Part shown: positions 14,632 through 23,700 of the stretch, piece by piece
Layout of the letters: every line of letters starts with the position of its first letter
How positions within the stretch are numbered: the stretch's first letter is position 1
Assembly: GCF_048984525.1 (NCBI RefSeq)
Contig: NZ_JBMGJC010000010.1
Location: 62,001-126,000, forward strand
Reading direction: 5' to 3'
DNA: 64,000 nucleotides
Source of the DNA: Syntrophopropionicum propionicicum_A
GTDB lineage: Bacteria > Bacillota > Desulfotomaculia > Desulfotomaculales > Pelotomaculaceae
Made by a program: the position numbers and the translations under genes
Notes under the pieces: model-generated
Databases searched by the model: none
Told to the model about the DNA's origin: nothing
Seen by the model: the letters and a program-made list of their open reading frames with translations, nothing else

Positions 14632-16536
14632 CTAACGGCCGCCATAGCTCGAACCACCGCCGCCACCGCCGCCGCCGGAGGAAAATCCGCCCCCGCCGCC
14701 GGAACCTGACGACGACTTGCTAACCGCCTTATGAGCGGTTTTAAGCGAGCGTTCCATTACAGTCCCTATGTCGTTAAAGGAATCGTGAAAGGCGTTAAAG
14801 CTGTGCCAGGAGCCATAGGCCAGCCAGCCGTAACCAAAACGGTAGTCGCCGTCCTGCATGCTGGGAAACACTATTTCCAGTTGCTTGATCACCTCCCTGG
14901 CCACCCCCAGGGTTACCGCGTAGACCAGGTAGTTTTCCCAGATGATCAGGCTGGGTATTTCATGGCGGTCCATCTGCGAAAAATGCTGGAGAAAGCGACG
15001 GAAGGCCTGCCAGCGCGTAAAATCCTCCTGCCCGGTGGGGGAGCGTTTTTTAAACGACCGGGGAACAAGGCCTATGACGGCCCCGGCGACCATCAGCGCG
15101 GCGCCTAATATAGCCATGTTGGTGTTGGCGACGGCCGCCGATCCCAGGATAAAGAACGCGAGTCCGGCTAACAAGGTTACCAGGGGCATATTGCCGCTGT
15201 GGTCAAAAAAGTCCAATTCTTCTCCCTGCCCGTTTACGCCCGCCGTCCACTGCTGCCAGAAGCCGTAAAAAGAACTGCCGTATTTCCTGGCGAAATTTTC
15301 TATATCGGTTAAATATAGAAAGTCGCGGCCGCCGGCAACGGTGTGGTTCAAATAGTCCAGCAGGGCCTGCTCATGGGGGCTCAAAACGGCTTCCTCCGGC
15401 TTTCTGAGAGAAGCCGGCTCAGGCGCGGGAAGGAAGGTGAGGCGATATGTCTTGACTTCCCTGGAGCCTAACACTTTACGCACTTCCTGTCTTTCCTCCT
15501 CAATTGACAGGAACTTGCGCCGGGCTAAATCCAGTATAGTGGCGGTAAGGTCATGGGATTTTATCTTCCTGAAATTCCAGAGCGCGCTGAGTTCCGCCGG
15601 GCTGTATTGGCCGGGCAGCTCGCGGTAGTAAGGGCCGTCGAACTGAGTGGCGTAGGCGCGCCCGTATTTGCGCCATAAGAGAAATACGATCCCCGCGGCG
15701 AGCATTAGGGCGGCCGCCGCCCCGCCGACTTCCGCCCGCGCCAGCAGGCGCTGCCGGTTGGCATCCCCGGCCCATTTCTGTTCCTCGGCCAGTATGCCCG
15801 GCAGGGCTGTTTTACCCGTGTAAGCTTCGGCCGGAGCGGCAGGGAATAATGCCGCCGGCATGACTACCCGTCCTTCCACAAATGTACGGGCGGGAAGGCC
15901 TTTAACCTGCCAGGTGACGACACCCGGAGCGGTGAAATTCACTTCTCCGTTGAGCGGCCCGTGGCCCCAGATCCGTATGTCTTTGCCCTGCTCGTAATTC
16001 GCCGCTCCCGCCGGTAGCTGCAGGTTTACTTTTACTTCACGGACTTTTTGGGCATTGTCCGAACCGATAAATTTGCGGTAGAGCTCGGCTGCGTCGCTGT
16101 GGAGCTTAACCGCGTTGACAACGCGGTAGGATATGTCAAATGTGCGCACTTGATCTTTGGCGTTAATACTCCAGTCGATGGTCGTTTTATTGTTCTCATT
16201 CTTAACCAGGTAAGTGCCGGGAGGGCCGTATTGACTGCCTGAATTGAATTTGTAAGGCTGGCCGTTTTCGGACACCGCCACTTCCGTGACCGGCGAGTCA
16301 CCCCGGGGGATGCTGATGTAAAAGCCGCTCCACTGGCCGGAAAAATCAACCGTCAACCTTTCCGCAACCTGCATGGAAGCATCCGGCAGCACTTTCGCTT
16401 CGACCACTATCTGCCTCATGTCAAAACTGCGCTCTGCCCTGGCTGTATCGGTAAACACCAGGGGCAGCAGCAGCCCTATAACTAAAATGACCAGGCAGCT
16501 CTTAAAATTGAACCGTTGTCTGTTGTATCTTTTCAT
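14632..16536 (-). CDS. DUF2207 membrane protein with Gly-Ser tail
   Basis: 634 residues. A signal peptide (residues 1-33, ending ARA) precedes an extracellular DUF2207-type beta domain (residues 38-235, with FYISIPRGDSPVTEV). A transmembrane helix lies near 273-291, a cytoplasmic helical region with PAELSALWNFRKIKSHDLTA follows, then two further hydrophobic segments near 455-495. The last 30 residues are almost only Gly and Ser. DUF2207 proteins commonly sit next to LemA genes, as here (15 bases downstream of lemA), but the biochemical role of the pair is unknown. A glycine-serine tail is common in the family and could mediate low-complexity contacts. Confidence 0.88.
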   Translation of the reverse strand: MKRYNRQRFNFKSCLVILVIGLLLPLVFTDTARAERSFDMRQIVVEAKVLPDASMQVAERLTVDFSGQWSGFYISIPRGDSPVTEVAVSENGQPYKFNSGSQYGPPGTYLVKNENNKTTIDWSINAKDQVRTFDISYRVVNAVKLHSDAAELYRKFIGSDNAQKVREVKVNLQLPAGAANYEQGKDIRIWGHGPLNGEVNFTAPGVVTWQVKGLPARTFVEGRVVMPAALFPAAPAEAYTGKTALPGILAEEQKWAGDANRQRLLARAEVGGAAAALMLAAGIVFLLWRKYGRAYATQFDGPYYRELPGQYSPAELSALWNFRKIKSHDLTATILDLARRKFLSIEEERQEVRKVLGSREVKTYRLTFLPAPEPASLRKPEEAVLSPHEQALLDYLNHTVAGGRDFLYLTDIENFARKYGSSFYGFWQQWTAGVNGQGEELDFFDHSGNMPLVTLLAGLAFFILGSAAVANTNMAILGAALMVAGAVIGLVPRSFKKRSPTGQEDFTRWQAFRRFLQHFSQMDRHEIPSLIIWENYLVYAVTLGVAREVIKQLEIVFPSMQDGDYRFGYGWLAYGSWHSFNAFHDSFNDIGTVMERSLKTAHKAVSKSSSGSGGGGGFSSGGGGGGGGSSYGGR

Positions 16537-16551
16537 GCGATAAAGCCCCTT

Positions 16552-17106
16552 TTAGAAATTCACTTTTACATTCTGCCTGGCTTCCACTTCACCCTGGAGG
16601 GTAAAATAATCAACCATTTGGAAACCCAGCATACCGGCAACCAGGTTGTTGGGGAATACTTCTATTTTAGTATTGAAAATCTGCACCGTGTCGTTGAAAA
16701 ACTGGCGGGCAAAGGAAATCTTGCTTTCGGTATCGCTAAGCTCGGTCTGCAGCTGCATAAAATTGGTATTGGCCTTCAGGTCTGGATAGGCTTCCGCCAC
16801 CGCGAACAAGGATTTTAAAGCTCCGCTTAACATATTTTCCGCCTTGGCCTGGTCGGTAATGTTACCGGCCTCCATGGCCATATTTCTTGCCTGCGTCACT
16901 CTTTCCAGGGTATCTTTTTCGTGCTGGGCATAGCCTTTGACCGTGTTGACCAGATTGGGGATCAGGTCATAGCGCCTTTTGAGCTGCACATCCACCTGGG
17001 ACCAGGCGTTTTGCACCCTTTGCCGCAGCTGCACCAGCTTATTGTAGGTGGCTATTAAGTAAACGGCTACAATCAGCAGCAGTCCTGCCAGTACTCCTAT
17101 TAACAT
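16552..17106 (-). CDS. lemA: LemA family protein
   Basis: 184 residues, the family's usual length. An N-terminal membrane helix (residues 2-22) is followed by a long helical bundle containing the family signature YNKLVQLRQRVQNAWSQVDV, QLKRRYDLIPNLVNTVKGYA and the C-terminal SYARQFFND-like FARQFFNDTVQIFN. LemA proteins have a short external N-terminus and a cytoplasmic coiled region; their role is unknown, although one is known as a Listeria antigen. The start follows AAAGGGAGGAG. It lies 25 bases after the 416-residue membrane-protein gene and 15 before DUF2207, so co-translation is likely. Confidence 0.93.
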   Translation of the reverse strand: MLIGVLAGLLLIVAVYLIATYNKLVQLRQRVQNAWSQVDVQLKRRYDLIPNLVNTVKGYAQHEKDTLERVTQARNMAMEAGNITDQAKAENMLSGALKSLFAVAEAYPDLKANTNFMQLQTELSDTESKISFARQFFNDTVQIFNTKIEVFPNNLVAGMLGFQMVDYFTLQGEVEARQNVKVNF

Positions 17107-17131
17107 TTTTCTCCTCCCTTTCTTTTAGCGT

Positions 17132-18382
17132 CTACAGGAACATTGAGAATCCCTCTATTTCCCTGGGTTCCTGGTTAATGCGCACACCGGCCGACCGGAA
17201 GGCCTCCGGCACCCGGTTGAAGTTGCGGATTATTGTACCTCCCCATTGATCTGTAAACCAGATATAAAGAGGCTTTCCGCGCCCGCTGATCTCCAGGCCG
17301 CCATAAGCCGCGCCCGCTGCCAGTATGGCACTGCCGACCGGCTGGGGTGAACTGCGCCTCCCCATAAACGATATTAGGGCCAGGGCCATAAACAGCTTGC
17401 GAAACCAGCCCGGATTTCTTAATGTAACCAGGCCGGCAGTGGCAATTTCATCGAAGCGGTACTCCTGTACACCCCTGAATGTTATCCGGTACATGGCCTC
17501 GGGAGTCAGTTCAATCCGGTAGGATGCATACCAGGCATTGTAATAGAGCAGCATCACACAGATACAGGCCAGGAACCACATCGCCGCGCTGACCGGCCAC
17601 ATGCCTGTAACCGCCTGCACCGTCCCTCCGTTGACTAAAAAGGGCAGCCCATAAAAAGGCAGCAAGAGGATCAAAGCGACAATATCGCCTGCCAGCATAC
17701 TCCCTGCAGAGTAAGCAATGTCATCGGGCTGTTTCCTGCGGCGGGGCAAAAAGATATAGAGCAGCAGGCCAGCAGCCATTATCCCGAGTCCCAGGTTGCG
17801 ATAGGGGTGATAAAGCCAGCCTGGCGCTACCCGGTATGGTTTGGACATAGCCGAAACGCTGTTGTTGTAATCCAGATAGCGCAATAGTAAATAAGCCGTT
17901 TTGCCGCCCACCGTGGTACTGACATAAACTCCGTCCCCGTCTTCGGCAGCAAGTCCCCATTGGGCCCAGGGAATTTCGTCAGGTTTGAAGAAGACCTGCA
18001 CCGGGCCTATCGGCTTCCAGAAAGCATCTTTATCCTCATCACTGACCCGGTCTCCATAAGACGACACTCCATACTGACTGCCGCTGGCCAACTGCACCTG
18101 CTGGAAGAAGTCCGCCCACTGCCTGGAATCAACCGGGGTTGCTTTGCCGCCTGTCTTTTCCTTTATATAGTCCTCCAGGGGCAGTTGACTGAGCCTTTTG
18201 TCTTCCGCGGAAACATAACCGCTTGGCGATCTCAGCTCATCGGCCTGCTCCTGTGCCCAGTCCACCGCAGTTACGCTGACCAGTGCCGGCGCCACATAGA
18301 AAAACAAAGCTAAACCGGCAATAACGCCAAGGAGCAAGGCCATGCGCCGCCACAATTCCATCCGACCTGAAGCAACCGGCAT
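17132..18382 (-). CDS. Membrane protein of unknown function in the LemA operon
   Basis: 416 residues. An N-terminal membrane anchor (residues 12-34) is followed by an external region of about 160 residues, then hydrophobic segments near 197-215 (GLGIMAAGLLLYIFL), 230-250 and 262-285, and a cytoplasmic beta-rich segment (YRIELTPEAMYRITFRGVQEYRFDEI) that resembles bacterial PH-like domains in spacing. One more hydrophobic stretch (SAILAAGAAYGG) lies near 350. The start follows AAAGGAGG. The general plan, a periplasm-facing domain held between helices, recalls the DUF2207 protein encoded two genes on. I do not recognise the family. Confidence 0.75.
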   Translation of the reverse strand: MPVASGRMELWRRMALLLGVIAGLALFFYVAPALVSVTAVDWAQEQADELRSPSGYVSAEDKRLSQLPLEDYIKEKTGGKATPVDSRQWADFFQQVQLASGSQYGVSSYGDRVSDEDKDAFWKPIGPVQVFFKPDEIPWAQWGLAAEDGDGVYVSTTVGGKTAYLLLRYLDYNNSVSAMSKPYRVAPGWLYHPYRNLGLGIMAAGLLLYIFLPRRRKQPDDIAYSAGSMLAGDIVALILLLPFYGLPFLVNGGTVQAVTGMWPVSAAMWFLACICVMLLYYNAWYASYRIELTPEAMYRITFRGVQEYRFDEIATAGLVTLRNPGWFRKLFMALALISFMGRRSSPQPVGSAILAAGAAYGGLEISGRGKPLYIWFTDQWGGTIIRNFNRVPEAFRSAGVRINQEPREIEGFSMFL

Positions 18383-18432
18383 CCCAAATCCTCCTTTTTT
18401 AGTGAGGGGTAGAGGTATTAATCATCCTGATC

Positions 18433-18490
18433 GTGTCAAGAGAACCGTCCCCTTGACACGTTTGTGTCAAGAGAACCGTCCCCTTGACAC
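18433..18490. repeat. Two tandem GTGTCAAG...CTTGACAC units
   Basis: Two identical 27-bp units (18433-18459 and 18464-18490) with palindromic ends GTGTCAAG and CTTGACAC around AGAACCGTCCC. They lie between two operon genes and abut the stop codon at 18494. Each unit could form an RNA hairpin. It is a REP-like repeat distinct from the GGGGACA family. Confidence 0.85.
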
Positions 18491-18493
18491 GCT

Positions 18494-19543
18494 CTATGAC
18501 ACGCTGCGGTCATCCTTAATCTCCGCATAGTTGGGAGACCACTGTTTTACGGCAGCTGCCGCCTGGGCCGCGTCTATCCGGGCAAGGGCCGTCAGTTTGT
18601 AATAGTCAACTGACCCGCTCGGGTCCCTGACCAGGACGCTGCCCCGGCCGGGAGCATAATAAGTGATGGACTGAAACTGTGCCGCCTGGTTGTCCTCTTT
18701 CACCAGCAGGCAGTCTTCAAAAACGGCAAATCCCAGGTCCAGGTCCACGTTCATATCCACTACTGTCCAGGTAACCTTCCCGAACTCATCCTGGTAGTAC
18801 CAGGTTTGTCCCACGGTTAAATTATTCTTTAAGGCCGGGAATATCTCAAAGGGGGTTTCATCTAAAATGTAATAGGTCCCATCCGCCCGTTCCACATAAT
18901 GAAATCCATAACCAAAGGCCTCGCCCCGTTCCACGCCGGTTTCCACCTCGCTCACCCGCACTGTTTCATTGGGAACCACCCGGGCGCTGAAGCGCTCCAC
19001 CACCCCCGACATTCCATCCGGGTAATTGACAAAAAAGGTGCATTTGAGCCCTGGCTCCGACAGGTAAGTGGAGGCCCGGCTCAGGTCAACCGTCGCCGCT
19101 GCAGGTGAATTCGACGGTGAGGCGGCCGGGGTTGCCGCCCCGTTGTTCCGGGCGGATGGTACGGTGGCTGCCTTACCGGGGTCTTCGCCCCTGGAAAACC
19201 ACCAGTAAAGGCCCCCTCCCCCCAGAAAAAGCACAAGCAGTAAAGAAATCATGATCATTAAAGCATTTTTATTTCCCCCGCTCTTGGTACCCAGCGGCTG
19301 GGCCGGACCCCCGGGCGCAAATCGCCCGCCGGAAGGCTGCTGTATAGCAGGAGGCTGCGGTGTTGCTGGGGGCTGCTTATTAACAGCCGCGGGGGGCGGA
19401 GCCTGGGCGGGCTTGTTTTCCGGCGCTTGCGGGCTCGCGGCCGGCGTGGCCGGAGATTGAGTATCAAAGCCGCAATCGCCGCAGAACCTGTCACCGGGTA
19501 CCAGCCCGGCCCCGCACTGGGGGCAAAACTTCAGGTCGCTCAC
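18494..19543 (-). CDS. Zinc-ribbon, single-pass membrane protein with external domain
   Basis: 349 residues from a GTG after AAAGGAG. An N-terminal zinc ribbon (CPQCGAGLVPGDRFCGDCG, residues 7-25) is followed by a Pro/Ala/Gln-rich linker to about residue 85, a single membrane helix (ALMIMISLLLVLFLGGGGLYWWF), a second low-complexity linker, and an external domain of about 180 residues. The last contains YLSEPGLKCTFFVNYPDGMSG and a WYYQDEFGKVTWTV beta-rich core. The plan, cytosolic ribbon, helix and external sensor-like domain, is common in Firmicutes; the external domain is unassigned. The gene is 16 bases after the next zinc-ribbon gene. Confidence 0.8.
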   Translation of the reverse strand: MSDLKFCPQCGAGLVPGDRFCGDCGFDTQSPATPAASPQAPENKPAQAPPPAAVNKQPPATPQPPAIQQPSGGRFAPGGPAQPLGTKSGGNKNALMIMISLLLVLFLGGGGLYWWFSRGEDPGKAATVPSARNNGAATPAASPSNSPAAATVDLSRASTYLSEPGLKCTFFVNYPDGMSGVVERFSARVVPNETVRVSEVETGVERGEAFGYGFHYVERADGTYYILDETPFEIFPALKNNLTVGQTWYYQDEFGKVTWTVVDMNVDLDLGFAVFEDCLLVKEDNQAAQFQSITYYAPGRGSVLVRDPSGSVDYYKLTALARIDAAQAAAAVKQWSPNYAEIKDDRSVS

Positions 19544-19559
19544 GTTCCTTCACTCCTTT

Positions 19560-20672
19560 TTACAGCGCGGCGCCGCATTTGGTACAGAATTTTTTGCCGG
19601 GCCTGATTTCAGTGCCGCACTGGCCGCAGAATTTAGCTTTGGCCGTGTCTTTTTTCTCGCTTTTTGCCGGGGCCGGCCGGCCGGTTGCCTTTTGTAATGC
19701 TTCCATCCATTTCACCAGCGTTTGCTTGAGTTCAGCGGCGGTACTGGCCTGGTGCCTGAAACGGCCCTCTCCGTTAGCCCCGGTCTCAAAGGAAAAAAGG
19801 TGATTGGCAAACGCGGTCGGCGCCAGGTATACCCGGGAAAGGCTGCGTTCTCCGCCGTTTACCGAAGCAGTTGCCTGCCAGCCGATGGCTCCCAGCCAGC
19901 TGGTCATAAATTCGGTTCCCATAATTCTTGACCGTTCGCCCAAAGTCAATGTGGATTCATTACTGGTCACAAAGCCTAACTCCCCGGCCTGCTTAATATG
20001 TTCGGGTTTTAAAGCGATGCTGCTGTTTTTCAGGCCGGGGGTAACTTCGAACATGGTGGGCAGCAGCCACCGTTTATCTTTACTGGCCAGTGAACGTTTT
20101 AACAGCTGCACAAAATCGTTGGTGGTCAGTGATAAACTTAACCCGCTGCGGAAATCCAGCATGCCTTCCATATAAGAGCGGCGGTAAATATCTATACAGT
20201 GCAGGGCACAGACCAGGACTTCGATTTCCATAACATTCGGGAACACTTTCTGGTAGTTACCCATACCCGGAGAGGCATAAACACCGGTCCACCATTCCAG
20301 GAACGACTGCCAGTCATCGAACAGCAGCAGCAGGATATCTCCCTGAGAGTTCACCATCTGTGCTAAAACAGTTTTATCGGCATTAGACAGCAGGACGTAA
20401 TACTTATCGTCAGCCGCGCCGGCCCCGCCGCGATTAAACTCGATTTTCAAATCCGGTTCCAGCAGCCTCCCGGCAACCTGGCCCAGCCTGGGGCTCTCGG
20501 ATAGTGACTTAAACAATTCGGAAGGGCTGCTGGTGGCCGCCTGTTCGGGATTGTAAGTAAAGGGGGACAGGCTGTTCCCTTTTACCCCCGAGCGCCTGAA
20601 CAGATGGTTAATGTCATCCGGCGCCAGCTTAAACACCTCGGTACCAACCAGTTCGTTCTGGTTATTATCCAT
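19560..20672 (-). CDS. Cytosolic protein with C-terminal zinc ribbon, unknown
   Basis: 370 residues with no signal peptide or membrane helix. The first 300 residues are a mixed alpha/beta region with several short hydrophobic strands (KYYVLLSNADKTVLAQMV, DILLLLFDDWQSFLEWW) and repeated acidic-aromatic segments. The C-terminus is a zinc ribbon (FCGQCGTEIRPGKKFCTKCG, about 345-365) after a Lys-rich linker. The start follows GGGGAGG. It lies 35 bases downstream of the giant secreted protein gene, so it could be a cytosolic partner such as a chaperone or adaptor for it. That is inference; the fold is not recognised. Confidence 0.75.
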   Translation of the reverse strand: MDNNQNELVGTEVFKLAPDDINHLFRRSGVKGNSLSPFTYNPEQAATSSPSELFKSLSESPRLGQVAGRLLEPDLKIEFNRGGAGAADDKYYVLLSNADKTVLAQMVNSQGDILLLLFDDWQSFLEWWTGVYASPGMGNYQKVFPNVMEIEVLVCALHCIDIYRRSYMEGMLDFRSGLSLSLTTNDFVQLLKRSLASKDKRWLLPTMFEVTPGLKNSSIALKPEHIKQAGELGFVTSNESTLTLGERSRIMGTEFMTSWLGAIGWQATASVNGGERSLSRVYLAPTAFANHLFSFETGANGEGRFRHQASTAAELKQTLVKWMEALQKATGRPAPAKSEKKDTAKAKFCGQCGTEIRPGKKFCTKCGAAL

Positions 20673-20707
20673 TATTTTGCCTCCCCACTTGATAATTTGT
20701 TAAACCG

Positions 20708-23700
20708 CTACCTGTTCCCGGCCCGGAAAGAGCCGATACGGCTGGTTAATTTTTCAGTCAGGTCTCCCGGCGTATTGTATCCCAGTTCCCGCAGGCGGGC
20801 CGCCCTTAAAGCCGGCGACAGGTTGTTGTTATTTACTACTCTTATCGCTTCCTGCATATTAGTCGGCATATTGTGCGTGCCTCCTTCAAGATTCCGGACT
20901 ACGTTTGCCGTCTTGCGCACCTGTTCCAGGGACTCGGTCTGGTTTCTCATAATCTCGGCCGGGGTTTCGCCCTTGTTCCAATAGTCGTTTGCCTTATGTT
21001 TTTCCATCATCCCCAGTTGTTCGGCATCAATGGGATCTCTGAGCATATTACCGTCCCGGTCAAATAATGGCCCGCACGGCCTTTCTCCATTTAGGATAGC
21101 GGTGCGCTGGCTGCTGTAATCACGGGCGGCCATAGGATCAAACACATCCATAGGAGTTTCTTCATGCAGGTTGGCCCATTCCCGGCAGCGGGCGGCATCA
21201 TCCATATTGGCCCAATCCCTGCCCGGGAACCGGCGCGCGGCCTCATCGACACTAAAACCGGAATTCCTGGCAAAGGATTCATAGTACACGTCTTCCCATT
21301 CGCATTTGGGGATCTCCACCCATTCAGCGGTCCCATCGGGGCGAACGACCAGGCGTTCGGCGATAACATCGTTGTCGGTATTTACGTTCCAGGGAACGTC
21401 CTCGGTGCCGGGTGTGCGCACCGTGTTACAACGTGTTTGCGCACCGTTATACCTGGCGCTGAGATGGTCTTCAACCGCCCGGTAAGAGGGTTGGTGTACC
21501 TGTGTATCCAGCACCTGGTTAAACTCTGTCTGTACCTGGCGGGTCCTGAGCTCACCCAGTTCCGCTCCAATACCATCAGTACGCTCAAGGTTCTTCAGGG
21601 TCCTCATGGAAGCCGGGTCAGCTTTCATTTCCATGACGTCTTCAACGCTTATCCGTTCTCCCCGCTGGACTTTGTCAGCCAGGTTATAGTTTCTTTCCTG
21701 GGCCTGCATCCTGTATTCATCGTAGATGGCCTGTTCCCGGATCAGTTCCTGCTGCCGGGCCGGAGGCAGATTGTCAAAATCTCTGGTACTGTTTCGCACA
21801 GTATTTTCTGCTCTGGCAACTGCCGCCGGATCGGCCAGCACTTCTTCTCGCGTCCTGGCGTTAGGATTAAGTGTGCATCCGGCATCTCCGTCACCGGGCG
21901 GGTGCCCGCCCGGATCTCCCGGCCCGTCTCCGCCGCCGTCGCCTGTTCGCGGAGGCCCTTCCGGACCATCTCCGCCTGCGCCGGCAGTTTTTTGCGGCGC
22001 ACCCGGACCATCGGGAGCTTGAGGGCTGTCAGCTGTACCAGCGGCCCCTTTGGCCATATCATCCCTGCGGGGGGCGGTTTTGCCGGCTCCGGCGCCCATA
22101 TCGTCACTGCCGGATGCTGCCTTGCCTGTTCCTTTTGTCAGCTCATCACCGCTGCCGGGAGCTGCCTTGCCGGCTCCTTTAGCTAAATCATCTCCACTGC
22201 CGGATGCTGCCTTGCCTACCCCCCCGGCTATATCATCACTGCCGGATGCTGCCCTGCCGGCGCCTGCAGATATGTCAGCACTGCCGGAGGGCGCTTTGCC
22301 AAACCCGGTGGCTATGTCATCGTAAGGGCTGCCGGCAAATCCTTTTCCAGCTCCTTTGGATACATCAACAAAAGAGTCGCTTACTCCCAGGTCAAGAGCT
22401 TTAGCACCTTTTTTAATATAATCTGCAGTAGCGTCACCGCCTAAGTCTACCAACCGCTTATTAATCTGGTCGATGGCTTCCTCGGCTGATTCCTTGCTTA
22501 CAAAGCCAAACGCACTACTGAGCATTTGATCTCCTGCCTTGCCTGTCAATATCAGCTTCTCAAGTAAATCTGCCGCTTTATTGGTAAACGCCGGGAATCT
22601 CTCCAGCATTTCTCCCATTATCTTACCGCCCGCCTGGCCGGCCAACCAGCCGATTTCTTCGCCCAGGATGACCATGCCGAGCGCCTTGGATACTGCTCTG
22701 AAATCCGACTCTCCCTTGTCTATAGAGTCCTTGATGCGGTACATGGCTTCCGCCACCGTCAGGATCCCGTCCATAGCGCCCTGTCTGGTGATTTCCCCCG
22801 CCAAGGTCGTAAGGCTTGCGCCGCCGCCGGTAGCTGCCGTAATCATAATCCTGGCGGCCATACCCAGCCAGGAAATGCTGCCGTCGGCTTTTTCCCCGGT
22901 CACAACTTCTTTGGCGGTTGCCGCATTGGCTTCCAGAGCCCAGCCCAGGTTTTTGAACCAATCCTCTTCCCATCGCTCCCCGGTGTCGCCAGTGGTTTTC
23001 CCTAAAATCCGGTTATCGATGACCCGCCTGATTTTAGCCATTTTCTCCTGGTCCAGTTCTTTGCCGTCCAGCATATCCTTTTTCAAATCTTCGATAGCCT
23101 TGTCCACATCTCCGGGGCCGCCGGGTTCACCGATATTATACTTGTCGGCAGCCTTCTGCATTTGCTCCAGCTTTCTCCAGTCGTCCAGGTTCTTATCAAT
23201 GGATTTGCTGGTGGCGTCCTCGCGTTTGGCCATCTTTTCCAGGTCAATGGCCGCCCGGCGATGGTCTTCGACCAGGTCATTCTGCCAGCGGTCAAAGTCG
23301 TCAGGGTTAAATTCATTGCCGGATTCGGTATTGACCCACTTGCCTTTTACCGCGTCAAATTCCAATTCATAGGTTTGCCCGTCGCTTTTGCCGACCAATA
23401 TTTGAGTATCGCCATGCCTGGGGCCGGTATAACCTTTTTCATATTCATAAGTGGAAGTCTTGCCTGTTTCCGGATCAGTATAGGTAAAGGTGTCTGAATC
23501 CCCGGTCTTCACTTGCTGATCAGGGATGTCCCGCCCGTCTGGCCCGGTTTCCGGAAGATCTTCTTCCGGGATAGGCAGCCCGGTTCCATCCGGACCCTCC
23601 GGCGCTGCCGGGGCGCCTTTATCCAGTCCATGATTTTTTAAGGTATTCATGGGGTCTTCAGGGCCGATGACACCAGTATCTTCCGTCGCGGGAACGGTGG

